Of a stretch of 64,000 bases of DNA, positions 12,361 through 26,200 are shown piece by piece; the stretch's first letter is position 1, and the number at the start of each line of letters is the position of its first letter. The translations under genes were made by a program, and so were the position numbers. The notes beneath the pieces were generated by a model that saw only the letters and a program-made list of their open reading frames with translations, was not told where the DNA came from and did not search any database. The stretch is from Blepharisma stoltei (lineage: Eukaryota; Ciliophora; Heterotrichea; Heterotrichida; Blepharismidae), in the NCBI GenBank assembly GCA_914767885.1, contig CAJZBQ010000048.1, positions 310,001 through 374,000 on the forward strand, given 5' to 3'.

Positions 12361-13113
12361 ATGAGAAATTTGAGATTCTCCTCCAAACTTTTGCTTCCAG
12401 CAGCCACAGTCATTATATGCACTCTAACTCTCCCTTACGCCGCTCTTGGATACAAAGGTGACACTAAATGAGTAGACTGAGTACGAATTTTTATATTTAT
12501 TTTTGGATTGCTAAGTGGAGCATTATATACAATATACACAGCAGTTTTAAAGCTAAAACACTTTAAAATCCCATCTATTCTGTCCTTTATTGTAACTGGG
12601 ATTTTAAGTCTTTTTTATATTATCTTTGACTCAGCAAAATCATCTTTAAAGCTATGCAGTTGGCGTGATGAGTACTGTATGCAATCTTTATCTTCAACAT
12701 GCAAAAATGCAGATACCAAAGATCTATATGCCTCCTTTCTTTATATTACAGGGCTATTCCTCTCCTTAACAATAAATGTATTTTATATTCAGACAATTGC
12801 TGTGTCTAATTTTTTCAGGCAAAGACAAAAACTTTCATCTGTAGCATGTGAAAGGGTTAATGAAACACAAGAGGACTCCACAACTTCAATAGCTGAACAG
12901 AAAACTATAAAAAAGTTTTTTGCGGGTAATAATCAAGAAACTCTTACAATAAATGACACAATAGTATTGGATAACTCTGTAAATGCTGCTGATGATAAAA
13001 AGGTATATGAAAATGTCAATGCACAACATCGCACAGCTAAGCTGAGCTTCAAGAAAATAGCGTTCGATAAAGGCCTCAAAATAAAATCAGCAAATATTGT
13101 GATTGGTGTGTAA
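12361..13113 (+). CDS. four-helix membrane protein, unknown function
   Basis: About 250 residues from the ATG at 12361, with two early TGA codons read as Trp (KWVDWVRIF). Four hydrophobic segments are visible: residues ~10-33 (LLLPAATVIICTLTLPYA), ~45-62 (IFIFIFGLLSGALYTIY), ~72-92 (ILSFIVTGILSLFYIIF) and ~125-147 (FLYITGLFLSLTINVFYI). A Cys-containing loop (LCSWRDEYC...STC) lies between the third and fourth. A polar tail of ~100 residues follows, ending KIKSANIVIGV. The tetraspan layout is suggestive only; the canonical tetraspanin CCG motif is absent. The intergenic gap before the PKG gene is ~550 bp. Confidence 0.75.
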
Positions 13114-13665
13114 TTTTATATAAGAATTAATAGTTTGCTACTGAGTTATCAGATACCTAATCATTTTTAGATTCATTATTAAGATAAACTTGGGTTTGAC
13201 ATATTAGAGAATATAATTAAAGCTTCCAAATTTTATAAAATCTTTTATAAATGCAGACTTATTTGTCATTTAATTGTGCATCAGACCAATGACTCCAATT
13301 TTATACAATTAATAAGCTCTGTAATTAAAGAATAAAAGAGCTCTAATAGATAACTACAAAATATTTGCTATTAAAGTTTGGAGAGAATAATGGAACCTGC
13401 ATAATTTTTGCAGAAGTTCTTAAAGCTTTAAAACTGCAAGATCTAATAAGAGATAAATTTTAACTATACTTTCCATTCCACAATAGTGTTATAAGATTAA
13501 AGTGTGGTTCTGCGATCTTTGATTTTATATTTATTTAACTACGATTTCTATTCCTATGTGGATTAAATTTTAATCAACCATTAAATCATACAAGTTTAAA
13601 ATCTTCTCTTTAAGATTCCAATTCACAACAATTAATTGAAAAATATCAACGTCATTATAATAAGA
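13114..13665. other. intergenic region, nothing recognised
   Basis: AT-rich spacer of about 550 bp between two plus-strand genes. No ORF, repeat or element terminus was identified. Confidence 0.5.
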
Positions 13666-16422
13666 ATGGGCCAACTATGTATGAAATTAAAACCAAATCG
13701 CTATTTAGAAGCAGACAAAAACAACGACGGGACAGGCGAAGAAAGAACCTTCCTAAACAGAGTCCCAAAGACAGACCGCAAAAAAAGTGCAGTCCATGAC
13801 GAAGAATCTGCAATAAGAGAACAATCCGAAAAAAAGAAAAAATCAAAATCTCCAATGCCACTAGGAATGGCCTACATAGAAGCACAAGACGCTGAAATTG
13901 ATCCCCAAGCCCAGAAATCTCAAGACGACAAGAAACTTATAATAACAGCCTTGAACAATCATTTTATTTTTACAAGCCTAACTGATGAAGACAAAGATAT
14001 GGTCGCTGAATCAATGCAGCTCTATATCTTTCAAATTGGGAGCACAGTTTTTGAGCAAGAAAAACCTTCAAGATCGTATTATGTCGTAAAAAGCGGGGTC
14101 CTTGAAGTTCTCGTCAATGGAAAAAGAGTCAATCGAATCCATCCAGGCGAAGGATTTGGGGAATTAGCCTTACTTCATGATAATCCGAGGTCTGCCACAG
14201 TGAGGTGTCTGGATAAAACTTTGCTGTGAGGGATTGAAAGACAGACTTTTAGAAAAGTTATTGAAGAAATGAATACGCAAATTTATGAACAAAATAGAGA
14301 ATTTCTTGAAAAAGTCGCTTTACTGCAGCCACTCAGCTCAAGGCAAAAGGATTCGCTGGCTGCTTCTCTTGTAGCTTGCAAGTATACTTCAGGACAGAAA
14401 ATCATTTCTGAAGGAGAAAGCGGACAGCAGCTGTTTATCATTAAAGAAGGAACTGTTTCTGTACAAAAAGGGTCGCAGGAAATAGCGAGGCTGCATGCTG
14501 GAGGCTATTTTGGAGAAATGGCGCTGCTTACAAATGCTCCAAGATCAGCTACTTGTGTAGCTATTGAAGGACCTGTAAAATGTGTCTCGCTAAGTAGAGA
14601 AACTCTACAAAAAACACTAGGAAACCAGCTTCAAGATATTATTGAGAAAAACACAATAATGGAAGCTATAAACAAATCTGAAACTCTCAGCTATTTAAAT
14701 AAAGACCAAAAAGACTCCATTATTAGAGAACTCCACATAAAAAGCTACAAAGGTGGTGACATTGTAATCCAAGCAGGCACCTTATGCAATTCAAAACTGT
14801 ACATAATTATTACAGGCAGGCTCCAATTTGCAAAGACGACTCAACTTTTTGCAGATAAAGGAACTGCAGTAGGCGATGTCCATGTAACTCAAACACTTGC
14901 TGAAGACCAAAAATATGAAGACGATATGATTGCTTCAGCTGATATGAAAGTTGGCGAACTTACGAAATATCGCTTTGAAGTCAGCATAGGAGGCAGATAT
15001 GAAGATGTCGTCAAAGAAAATGCTGCGACCAATGTGCTGAGAAAAGTTTACCTTTTCAACACTTTAGACAGTACAAAAATGAAAGAATTGTTTGGAATAA
15101 TTCGAAGTGTAAAATATGCAGAAGGCGAAACTATTATAAAAGAAAAGACTCCTATTGACTCAGTTTATATTGTCAAGCGAGGCAAAGTAGACTTGAGAAA
15201 AAATGGAGAGCTGATTAGAACTGTGATGAAGCATGACTATTTTGGGGAAAGAGGGTTTTTAATTGATAATATTTCGACAGTTACAGCGGTTGCGAATGGA
15301 AGTGTAACCGTGTGGGTGATACAAAATAATGACTTTATTCAGCTTGTAAATGAAAATATGAGAAAGCAGCTGCTAAAAAGAATAAAAATAGAAGACGAAA
15401 GGGTAGAGCTCAAAGACCTCATTGTCATAAAAATGCTAGGAAAAGGGATGTTTGGAAAAGTCTACTTGGTAAGGCCTGCTAGCGCTTTTCAACTATATGC
15501 GCTCAAAGCTATTTCCCGAAGGAAAATCGATGTGTACGCAATACAAGAGCATTTGCTTCTTGAAAAGCATATTTTGCTATTAATAGACCACCCATTTATA
15601 GTGAAAATGGTGCGAACATATAAAGACGAAAAACGAATTTATTTTCTGCTCGAGTATGTTCATGGTTTAGAGCTCAGCATGATTCTAAGACACGTTGGAC
15701 TCCTAAGTAACAGTGATTCTCAGTTTTACATTGCATCTTTAGTCCTTGTTCTACAGTATCTTCACGAAAGAGATATCATTTATCGAGATGTAAAACCTGA
15801 TAATGTCATGGTCGACTCCAATGGTTTTATTAAGCTGATCGATTTTGGCACCGCTAAGCAGGTCCAAGGCAGAACTTATACGTTAGTCGGAACTTATCAT
15901 TATATGTCCCCAGAAGCGATTGTGGGGAAAGGGTATAATAAAAATGCAGATTTGTGGAGCCTAGGAATATGCCTTTATGAGTTTCTATGTGGAAGAGTGC
16001 CTTTTGGAGAAGATGAAGAAGATCCTTATAAGATCTATGAAGCCATACTTGACATGAATTTGGACTATCCTTCTGATATAGAAGGGCCAAGTGAATCAGC
16101 TAAATCGTTGATAGGACAGCTTTTGAGTAAATTGGGAGAACATAGAAGTGGAGGCTCAATTGAAAATCTGAAAAAGCATGAATGGTTTGCAGGATTTGAC
16201 TGGGAAGGACTAATGCATCAAACTATTGTGCCTCCTTATACACCAGATGTAGGGGATAATTTTGAAGATATAGAAGAAGATGATGCAGAACTGCATGAAC
16301 CCTGGGACCAAGTACTAAATCAGGAAAGCGAAGATAGTGATATGTCTATACCTGAAGTTATTGATACTGAATTAGAAGAATTTAAATCGTCAATACCTAG
16401 GAACTGGGATGCAGGATTTTAA
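13666..16422 (+). CDS. cGMP-dependent protein kinase (PKG-like)
   Basis: 918 residues from ATG 13666, chosen because it gives MGQLCMK, a plausible N-myristoyl/palmitoyl membrane anchor. Cyclic-nucleotide-binding domains follow: CNB1 with FGELALLHDNPRSATV, CNB2 with FGEMALLTNAPRSATC (both with the Arg of the phosphate-binding cassette), a third degenerate one, and a fourth with YFGERGFLIDN lacking the usual Arg-Ser-Ala. The kinase domain (from ~residue 585) has GKGMFG, the lysine in YALKAI, YRDVKPDN, IDFGTAK and GTYHYMSPEAI. The TGA at 14227 encodes the Trp of LWGIERQTFR, conserved in PKGs. The four-CNB plan is that of apicomplexan and ciliate PKGs. No insertion interrupts it. The family acts downstream of guanylate cyclase in ciliary and secretory signalling. 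Confidence 0.93.
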
Positions 16423-16616
16423 AAGTTGAATTATGCTCTATAAGGAAGAATGAACTAGTAGCTATAATATAGCTATATTTAATTTTTTTTATGTATCCCA
16501 ATGGAGCATTTCCTTCCTAAGTTATATTTTTAAATGCATCAATCACTTTTTAAGTGAACGCTCTATTACCAGAGCAATTAAGTAAATAATGTAAGTATCC
16601 ACCAATCTGCTGGCAT

Positions 16617-17078
16617 TTAAATCCCATCTTTCATTAACTTTTTGAACTCTTCAAAAGTGATATACCCTCGACTCCCTGAAACCACTCTTATCATGTCATC
16701 TGCATCTTGCATAGTAATTTTCTCTTTCAATACATTATTCATCATATAGTAGACGCCTTCCTTAGTTATTATTTGTGTTTCATCTCGATCGAACATACCA
16801 AATAGCGTTTGAATTTCTTTGTCTATATCTCTCTTCCCTCTTCTCCTTATAAACTCTTTTGAGAACTCTGCTCAGCTGATTTTTCCGTTTTTATCTTCAT
16901 CCATAGCATCAATCATGTCCTGAATTTCTTCTTCAACTGGATTTTCTCCAAGGCAGCTTAAAAGCTGGACTAATTCGCTTGAATCTATTTCCCCGCTCCT
17001 GTCTTTATCGAAATAATCAAACACTTCTTTAAGTTCTCTAAGGCCTTGATTGACTTCATCAAATTCTGAGACACTCAT
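16617..17078 (-). CDS. calmodulin/centrin-like EF-hand protein
   Basis: 153 residues with four EF-hand units. EF1 (DKDRSGEIDSSE) and EF2 (DEDKNGKISWAE, whose Trp is TGA) have full Ca-binding loops. EF3 (DRDETQIITKEG) and EF4 (VVSGSRGYITFEE) have lost ligands and are probably structural. Length and spacing match calmodulin or troponin-C relatives, but two dead sites argue against true calmodulin. It is convergent with the PKG gene upstream. The stop is TAA at 16617. Confidence 0.88.
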
Positions 17079-17260
17079 TAATCAATTTTTTATAGCTTGA
17101 TTATAAATTTCAATTTAAAATTTCCCAAACTATCCTATATATTACTATTTTCTGTATTAGAATAATTTCGCTTAATTAAGTGACCCATATGATTAATTAG
17201 TAATTGATATCTCTTTCAATTATGCTTGACATTTTTACCAAGCAATATCAGTTATAATAA

Positions 17261-20200
17261 ATGGGAAACTCGTCAAGTGAAATTGTATCGCGTGTAGAAG
17301 GCCTCGATCTCAGCGCCGTGACGAAAACAATTCACCAAGATCTCGAACTTTTAGATGATCCTTCCTTAATTTTTGATACTGGTAAGCTTCTGGTCCGTGC
17401 TGATCTTGATGATTATAAAGTTCCTGGCTTCGACCACACAAAGCTAAAAGAAGAAGATGTCAACACAGACCAAGAAGAGGCTATGATTTTAAGCTTAAAC
17501 AACTATGATAGGCTGAGAGAAAAGCACGGAGATGCCATCAAAAATATTATTGAAGACATTTTGAGAAAGCGTGGTGAAGATGCGAACTCGAAAGAAATTC
17601 TGGTCAAGCTTCAATGCATAATGAGATCATTTGAAGGACTATTGAGAACTGAACAGTTTAGAAAGCTGAAAACGAAAAATGAAGAAAATAAATCAAGTGC
17701 AACACAAGGAACTTTGTCAACTACTGCAACTGCCGCGATTAAAATGGGATTGAGCACTTTGCTTTTCCTTATTGAATGTGTAGGAGACTTAAAACCTGAA
17801 ATTTATCAAAGAGTTATAAAGCAGGCCTCTGATATTTTGAGTGTAATTCCTCCTTTGTCACTGCAAACTGCTGAGCCTACAATTTCTGAAAGTTTGGGAG
17901 AAATTTCGCAGTTTTTTGATTCTGTTATTAGCAACGACTCTGAAAAAATGAAAAAAATAGACAAGCTGTCATGCTTGGCGCCTTATTTTGGTCTTTGCAT
18001 AGCATCAGGGAATCTAAGCTCTACTTTAATGCTTGCACTTCGATTTTTACAATTAGATCGTACAGACAGGCTTCGAGCTGCTCTTGAATCAATCTATCAG
18101 CCTCTTACTGTTTTAAAAAATTTAGGATCAATCGCTCCAAGATGGAGTCCTACGAAATCAGGCCCAAATACAACTTTTTCTGAGTATAATTTAGTAGTAT
18201 CAGCTTCAGCAGGCTGGACAACCATTTTAGGAGAAGAAGAATATTTTTCAGGCTTATATTACTTTGAATTTACTATTGGGCCATACAATGATTCTTATAT
18301 GCTTGGAGTGGTGGACTCGAAATATAACAATTTTTCAGCTTGATCCGATATTAATTTTTCATCATTTTCTTATCAGTCAAACTCAAGCATTTTTGATAAA
18401 AATAATGAAGTTTATAAATGGGAAAGCTGGAAAGAAGGGGATAAAATTGGGATTTTTTTGAATATGGATGATAAAACTGTTACTTTTTATAAGAATGGAA
18501 TTAAAGAGCCACAAGAAAAGCATGGGAAACTGCCGGATTCTGTTAGATTTTATACTAGCCTAGGAGCGAATTCCAAAGTTCAATCAATTTTCCCTGAAAA
18601 CATCCCTGAGGAAATAAGGGATTTAGTTGAAAAGCCAAATGTAGAGTTCAAAGAAAATAAATTGTACAGAATGCTGGAGAGTGAAAGACCTACAAATGAA
18701 TACTTGGCAATTGAACCTTCTGAAATATCTGCTTTCATAATCAATAAGCTGGCCTATGCAAATATTCCAGTCTTGAGAATGCTGCAAAGCAAGTCAAAAA
18801 ATTTGGAAATGCCAAAAAAATGAGGAATTTCATTGGATCTTCAGCCATTAACAGTTGATCTTCTTGATACAGCCTTTGTTAATTTCCTTAAATTAGCTAA
18901 AACTCACGATTATTCAAAAATAAGCCAAGAGAGTTGCCAAACAGCTTTAGCCTCAGCACAAAAACTCATTCGAGCTCACTTGTTGGCTTCTTTGATTCAT
19001 GCTGACCATGGTCTTGATTTATCTCTTAATCTCTAATTGGTTAGCAAGCAAAACCATTAGGAAGCTGAATAAGCGAGCAAAAAACATTAATATATATTTT
19101 TTTGCACAAATTATATTTTAATATGCAATCAATAATTATGATGATATCTTAAACAATTTATATTAAATTTTAAGCAACTAGGTTTTTATTAGTTATATTA
19201 GATTTTTTATTTCAAATATTTACAAATATAGATTTAAAACCAGAAAAAATATATATTAAAATATTAAAAAAAATTAGCCATCTCTGTTAGTAAACAAAAA
19301 AACCTTGATAGCTATCAAGAGAAGTGTTAGAAACCGAATAATGGAGCACACAATCCAGCTTTTCTCAGTCATGCCAAATACAAAAGCCGCCGAAGAAGCC
19401 ACTTTGACTCTTAGCTTATGCTTTGATGTATTCTATAATGATCCTAAAGAAAAATTAAGCTACCTAATGGGAAGACTAGAAGATATGAAAAAAGGCAAAG
19501 AACAAGAAGGTGTCTTCAGAGCCTTAGAAGACAGAATCTTTTTAGAAATGGCAAAATCAGAAAAACTCTTCCCTGCACTCGATATCAAAGACGACGATCA
19601 CAGCAGAGAAATCGAGCATTTCTTTGAGCTACTTCTTGAACTAGCCTCAAGAATTTCACAAAACGCCATTTCTGGAAATGCTGCAGCTTCAGGAATCGTT
19701 AAATTATTAGAAACCAGCCAAAGCGTGCTGATGGCTCGTACAGCCCAAAATAATTATCAAGGCAAATGGCTTGACATATTTTCATCTTACTCAGTCAAAA
19801 TGTTTAATGAAATTGATAGAATACTTACTCCCCTTCGTCAGCTGACAAATTTTTTTTAATAGAAATTTTTTAGGAAAAAAATTTTGATATATAAGTGATA
19901 ATTAATTCTGCTTAATTTTAAAACAAATTGAGTTTTAAAACTTAAATTTTACAAATTAAAATTAATATTTGTTTTACACATTTTTGCGACTTAGTATTTT
20001 TTTAAATTTTGAAAAAAAAAATATTCTATAAAATTTATATATAAATTTTTAATCCCTCAGTAAGCGAGATTTTTTTGTTTGCTCACGGAGGGGATGAGTT
20101 TAAACAAATTTTGTCTCTCCACCCAGATGGGAAAATTCCAGACGATTTAACAGCTAAACTCAAAAATACAGTCGTTGCTAATTTATTTGAAAGCCTGCTT

Positions 20201-23200
20201 TACTACCTTATGCTGATGAATATGAATCTTGACCTCCTTGCTGGAGTTCTTACAAGCCTACAAAATATTATTACAACGCTATCAGCCTTTCAGCCAAAGC
20301 CCAAGGTATTTGTCCAAGGAACTGCGATTCAGCCACAAGTTTATGAGAGCAGTCATAATTATGGAGACAATTTAAACACTGAATATCTCGTCAGAGTCCC
20401 CAGGGCAAAGAAATATGTGCTTTCGTTTGACCCTCAGTGTAAAACTGAAAACGGCTGCGATTACTTAGAACTGTGACTGGATCAAAATAGAGGAAATAAA
20501 TTTGCAAGATGGGAAGGAGAGAATTTTCCAAAGCAGCCTGTAGAAGTCATCAGTCCTCTTCTATTTTTTACTTTTCATTCAGATGGATCTGTAAATTATT
20601 GGGGATGGAAAATAGAAATAAAATCTTATGTAGAGGCTAATTTTGAAGCAAAACAATGGCCTGATACAGTCAAGGACTCAGCTGTTATGCTGCTTGGATT
20701 TATCAGTACAAGTTTGATATCTGGCACTTTTGACTCAGCCCCAGATGATGAAAAAATAACTGAGCTTCTTGATAACCCTCTACTAAAATATGGGATTTCG
20801 GATTCAGCTCTTTCCATTGTAAAGGAACCTACCCCTATCAGTGAAAGTTTGTTCACAATACTAACGAATGCAAGTATGACAAGAAGAGCTAAACGAGCTT
20901 TGACAGCTTCAGGATACCCTGAAGCTATAAAAAAACGAATTGTAAGAAGTAGCTCTGTTGTCGTATCTATCGGAGACTATGCTGCAAAATATTCAAAAGC
21001 CATTGAGCGACCTAAGTTTTCAAATATTCCATTTTTGCAAGAGTTAATAGAAGGAAGTGAAAGAATCAGCACAGCATGGGCAAGCTTAAAGAAAAAAGCA
21101 GGCGTGATGGGCCCAGCTACAAATATAGGTGGAGCTGAAATGGACCAAGCTGAAAGAGCTATTTTTGCTATTTATATCGCATTTTACGAAGCAACTGACA
21201 CAGTAGCCAAAATTTTCGACTCTCTAGGAGATCTCGGTGCAACAATGAAATATATCATCAAGCAAAGCAATTTAATCAGAGGCTGGGCACAAAAGCACAA
21301 GCAAAAGCTAATGGATTATGGCAAACCAGATACCACCTACACTGATATTTGCAAAGATGTCGTCATAAAATGCGTTTTCTTGCTTAGTGCTGAATACAAA
21401 ATCAGCCTGAATGAGCTTGGAGTTAATAAAGTTATGAAAAATTTATTCTCAAGTGTAGCTAAAATCCAAAGCCAAGCTACAATAGCAAAAGCCGGGAGTA
21501 AATGGAAAACTGTCAAAAAAGCAGTGGAATCGTCTTCAAAACTTAAAGGGCTGCTTCATATTCAATCAAAAACTAAAGAACCAGAAAATGAAGACGTCAA
21601 AGAATTTCTTAGAGTTGCTGAAATCGTAACCAAATTTTTAGAATCTTCAATACCAGTAGAAGATATTGCAGCTGTGATTGCAAAAAGAAGGATAAGAGGG
21701 ATTGCTAGAACGCTAGGATTCTTATCGTTCGCAAATTTAATAGGGCAAACCAATAAGAAAGAAACCTGCCTTGTGAAAGCTTTTAGTGACTCTCTCAAAA
21801 TAAAAGGTGAAAAAGTGCATTATTGGCAGGGTCTTGAAGGAACTGATCCTATTTTGCTGCATTGCGTTCAGAACTCATTTTTCCAGGTTTATACAGCACT
21901 TCAAAGAGAGCTTTCTCAACAGCAGCTCGATAGATTAAAGCCAGGGGACTATAATCATTACTTAACTGTCATAGATGCTATGAGTTGTCCGCTTAAAGGA
22001 ATAGATGGCCATATCATATTAGAGCAGCAATTCCCAAGCACAATTTCTCATTTATTAAAGTGGGCCAAAGGCTATATTGGAGAAGACGAAATCCATCGGC
22101 CATTCAAAAAGGAGCTTTGCATCACTCGATTAGGAATTTTGGCTCAAACTGATTTACCTGAAAATGCAATTAAAATTTTGCTTGAAGAAAGACCAAATGA
22201 GCAATCAATTTATTTAGTGATAGACAAAGCAGGGTCAGCAAAGCCAATCATTGATGCAAAACTTTCAAGCCAAGCTATTGAAGGATATGAAGAAGCCACT
22301 GGAATCTTTACTTTTAGAGGCGAGAGAAAAGCGATATATATCAAAAGAGATGATGAAAAAGTTAATCTAAAGTATTTGACTGAAATTTCAGAAAACCTGG
22401 AATTTATATTCACAGATTATGAAAACTTAATTGAGCCTGAGCCTGAAGAAGAAAACAAAAAAAGACTGGAATTGAGATTAAGGCTCAGCAAGAGCTCTTG
22501 GTCATTATTCAAAGAGCTTCTTTATTCAATTGTTGGGTCTTGGGTGGAACCAAATGAGTCGTTGAAAAGTCTGATCCAAGAGCTGTTCATGAAAGTGATT
22601 TTTAGCGAGCTTAAATTTGATGAAACTTTGATGACTCTTGACCCTGAACCTGTCATTCTTGCTCAGCTTGCCAAAGGTGAAAATTGGATTGGGAAATCAG
22701 TGATCCCTAAAGAAATTATCAAAAACCCTGTACAAGAATGGCTAAGGCAATTCCATAACGAGACTGAGAGCTTTGAAAATTTCATTGTGAGAGAGATCAT
22801 TAATGAATTTGTACAAAAAGCAGACCCAGCAATGAAAGGAGTTATCACTCAAGACGACCTTCAAAATCTTAAAAGAGAAACCGTTGAAGTGCTAGAAAAA
22901 TATGAAGAAAATAAAAATGAGAAAGGAGAATACGATTTCTTCAGGTATTTAAATGTTCTCAAAGGATTAGCTGATCAGTTTCCAGCAGAAATTCGTGAGT
23001 ATTTCAGACAGTCAAAACTATGGCAGTACCTTCCAAATGACTTTTATCAAGCTGCTGAGGAGTATGACTTAGAAAACGTTGGAAAAGTTATACAGAACTT
23101 CATAATCAGACTTAAACCAGCACAAGAAGACTCTTTCATGAAATTCCTTGAGCTCTTTGCAAATGCCAAACAGCCTGGAGTAGTTGAAAATGTGGAATTC

Positions 23201-26200
23201 GAATGCCCAGCGGAGTTTAAAGATGGATCAGGATCTTTGGATTTCTACGTAGCATTAAATGGGATTATTTCAAATAAAGAAAAATTCTCAAATTACTATC
23301 AGGAAATTGAAGACGGTATCTCCATGTACAACGGAATTCCTGCATCATGCAAAAAGATGACAAGTATAATTACTGGCCAAATTGACTATATTTCTTCTTT
23401 GCTTTGGTGTATCTATGGGTCTCTGGGCTCACAATGCCTGCCTAGGCTTTTAGCCAGAGAAGATTATTTTGTTTCTCTTCTTCAGCTAACTTTTTGTGTT
23501 CCATCAGCAAAGGTTATAACATGTGGATCCAGAATATTGAGGTATTCCTAATTATTAAGAGCGCTTACTCAATGTTTTTAATTTACTATAATAAACTAGC
23601 TAAGCACAAAAGGTTTTGGCCTCTATAATTAAGTATATATCATCCCAACCCAGCATTCTCCCAAGACTCTTCAGCCTTATTGGGACACAGTCTCTAAGTT
23701 ATTAAACAGCAAGCTTGATATTATTTCCTTCTTATTAACCAAGATTGGAAACGGAATGACATGGTACGAAAATCAAGACTCAAAAGAGATTTCTCTGAGA
23801 TGGGCATATGAAGCAGAAAGCTTTATTCTTGCATTCGTTGGGGTTGATAGGTGGAGAGCTGAAGTGATTAATGTGCTCACAAGGTCACTTGAAGCAGCAG
23901 CTCAAATGGTCATTCGAGGACTTCCGCTGACTCCTGTCCACTCAGGAACCCTTTTCTTTATGGCCTCCTCATCTAAAAATTCGGATGGCTATGGCTTTGT
24001 GCCAATAATCCTTTCTCAAGCTAGGCTAAATAACTGCAGACTCCCTCGAGGTGTTATAAGAGAATTTACTACCCCTGAAACTGGGAAGTTTTATTCTGTA
24101 GTCGAAGACGCAAATGCAACTGAGCCACTTGACAAAATTGATGGAATCGAGTCACAAGTCAATATTAAGCTCTATGATAAATTAAACCCTGAAGAAAAAG
24201 AGAGACTGAGCACAGCCACAATTGCATTTTGGGAAAATTTAAGAGGCTCAGGAAATGTTCTTATTAAAGCCAGCAGTGATGCTATTGCAAACTTGAGATC
24301 TTTGTATATAAAACTTAATATCGCATCAATGATTTGCATGCTTGATGTTCTGGAGTCTAAAGAAACAAAACACCCCGAAATGGAAGGAATCATCAATAAA
24401 TTCATTAACCGTGGTAATCCTTTATCTGGGACTAGCAAAAAAATATACACAAAAGTCATGAACGAGCTTGCCAAAAAGCTCCAAGCAGCACCTAAGAATC
24501 AAGAAAAGAAAGAAATGACTGAAGAAGAAGCTATGACAAGATTTACTGAGTACAGCGAAGCTGAACAAGCTTTAGTCCAAGAACTAATGTGGATGAATGT
24601 TCCAGCAGTCAAAATTCTTAAATGCTTTGAATCTGGAATTAATGATAAAGAAGCTATTATAAATTACCAAGAGCAAGTATCAGAAAATACTGTTTTACTT
24701 TACAAGCTCGGGGCTCTAGACGACTCTTCATTCAAAATGAAAGACAGTTCTGGGAATTCTGAGCTATATCAAAACGGCCTGTATCATTTTGTAATAAATA
24801 ATCCAAAAGGAGTATCTGAAAGAAGGGAAATCAAGAACACTCTGCCAAATACCATTTTCCACTCTCTTCCAACTCTATGCACTACTATCACGATTTTGGC
24901 TGCTATTGAAGGAAAATTGCTAAATAATAAGCTCTCATGCGGGTTAAAAATCGGAGACTTAGAAGTCGGGATCACAACTGCAATTGGTAGACCTCACTTC
25001 GCAATCAATGGAGAGCCTAATGGAGAAGCAAATGTTTCAGAGCCATTGATTATAAGGATCTTTGCAAAAGCTAATGGAGAAGTGACAATTATTAATGATA
25101 AGAGTGGGATAAAGTCAGAAAAAGTTTATGGAAATGTATTTAACGGATACCGTGTTGGGGAATATGGGATGTATTTAGATTTTGGAGGCTCTGCTAGTTT
25201 GCTATGCTTAGAAATCTATGATGGGAAATATGCAGGAAGCATTCAAAGCAAAATTGAAAAAGCAAAAGAATTAGAAGGAGGAGAACGATTTATTAAAATT
25301 AAAACAAAAGATCAAAATTTAGATAAACTGAGACTCAAATTGCTAGGACTTTCTGATGAAGAAGCTGAAGAGGCCCTTGCAAATTCTCAAGACTTAAGTT
25401 CAGCCTTAGAATATTCATTAAATACGTTTGGACTTGACACCATGAGAAACCCACCTCTAAACTTAGATCAAGAAATTATCACTGATATCAAAATTTTTGA
25501 TAACGTAAGCTCAGTTCCAGCTGATTATAAAATTGTCCAAGTTTATGAAAATGCCCAAGTAATCAATTTTAGCCTTCCAGACAGAAAAGTACTAGCAATG
25601 AAAAAAGAAAAATTTTTGACTGGAAAATGTTGCATTGGGCTGTCTATAGGAGAAAACCCAGGAGATTTTACTGAAATAGGAGACTTGAGCATTGAAGACG
25701 AAAGACGAAATCAGATTTTCATCAAAACAGGGACTGCAGAAAAGAAAAACACTCCTTTAAAAGATATCGCGCTTATTAAAGTCACCTCAACTTATTCTGC
25801 TGTTTTGCCTTTTGGCTATGCCCTCGTTTCAGATAAAGAAGGAAACGCCATAAACATTGCTTCCAAAAACGAAAAGAAGTACTACATTTTATTAGGAATA
25901 AAAAGTGCCGATACCCTTATGAACTGCCCCATTTACCCCCTTAAAAGTATTTCAAACAATGCCACATCTTTCGGACTAGTAGATCAGCTTCCCAGCCAAG
26001 ATTCAGGGGCTCTCAAAAAAGAAGAAGAAAAATCATACGAAGAGTACACAGTCATGGAGCTTTATAACATGCTATTTGATATTGACGAAATGAGGCGTCT
26101 AGCTTTATCAAAGAAACTGCTTGTAATAACTCTAAAAAAATATCCTAGCATGCTTATGAATATGCCTGGCAGTGCTAGCTTGGCCAAACTCCTCTCATAT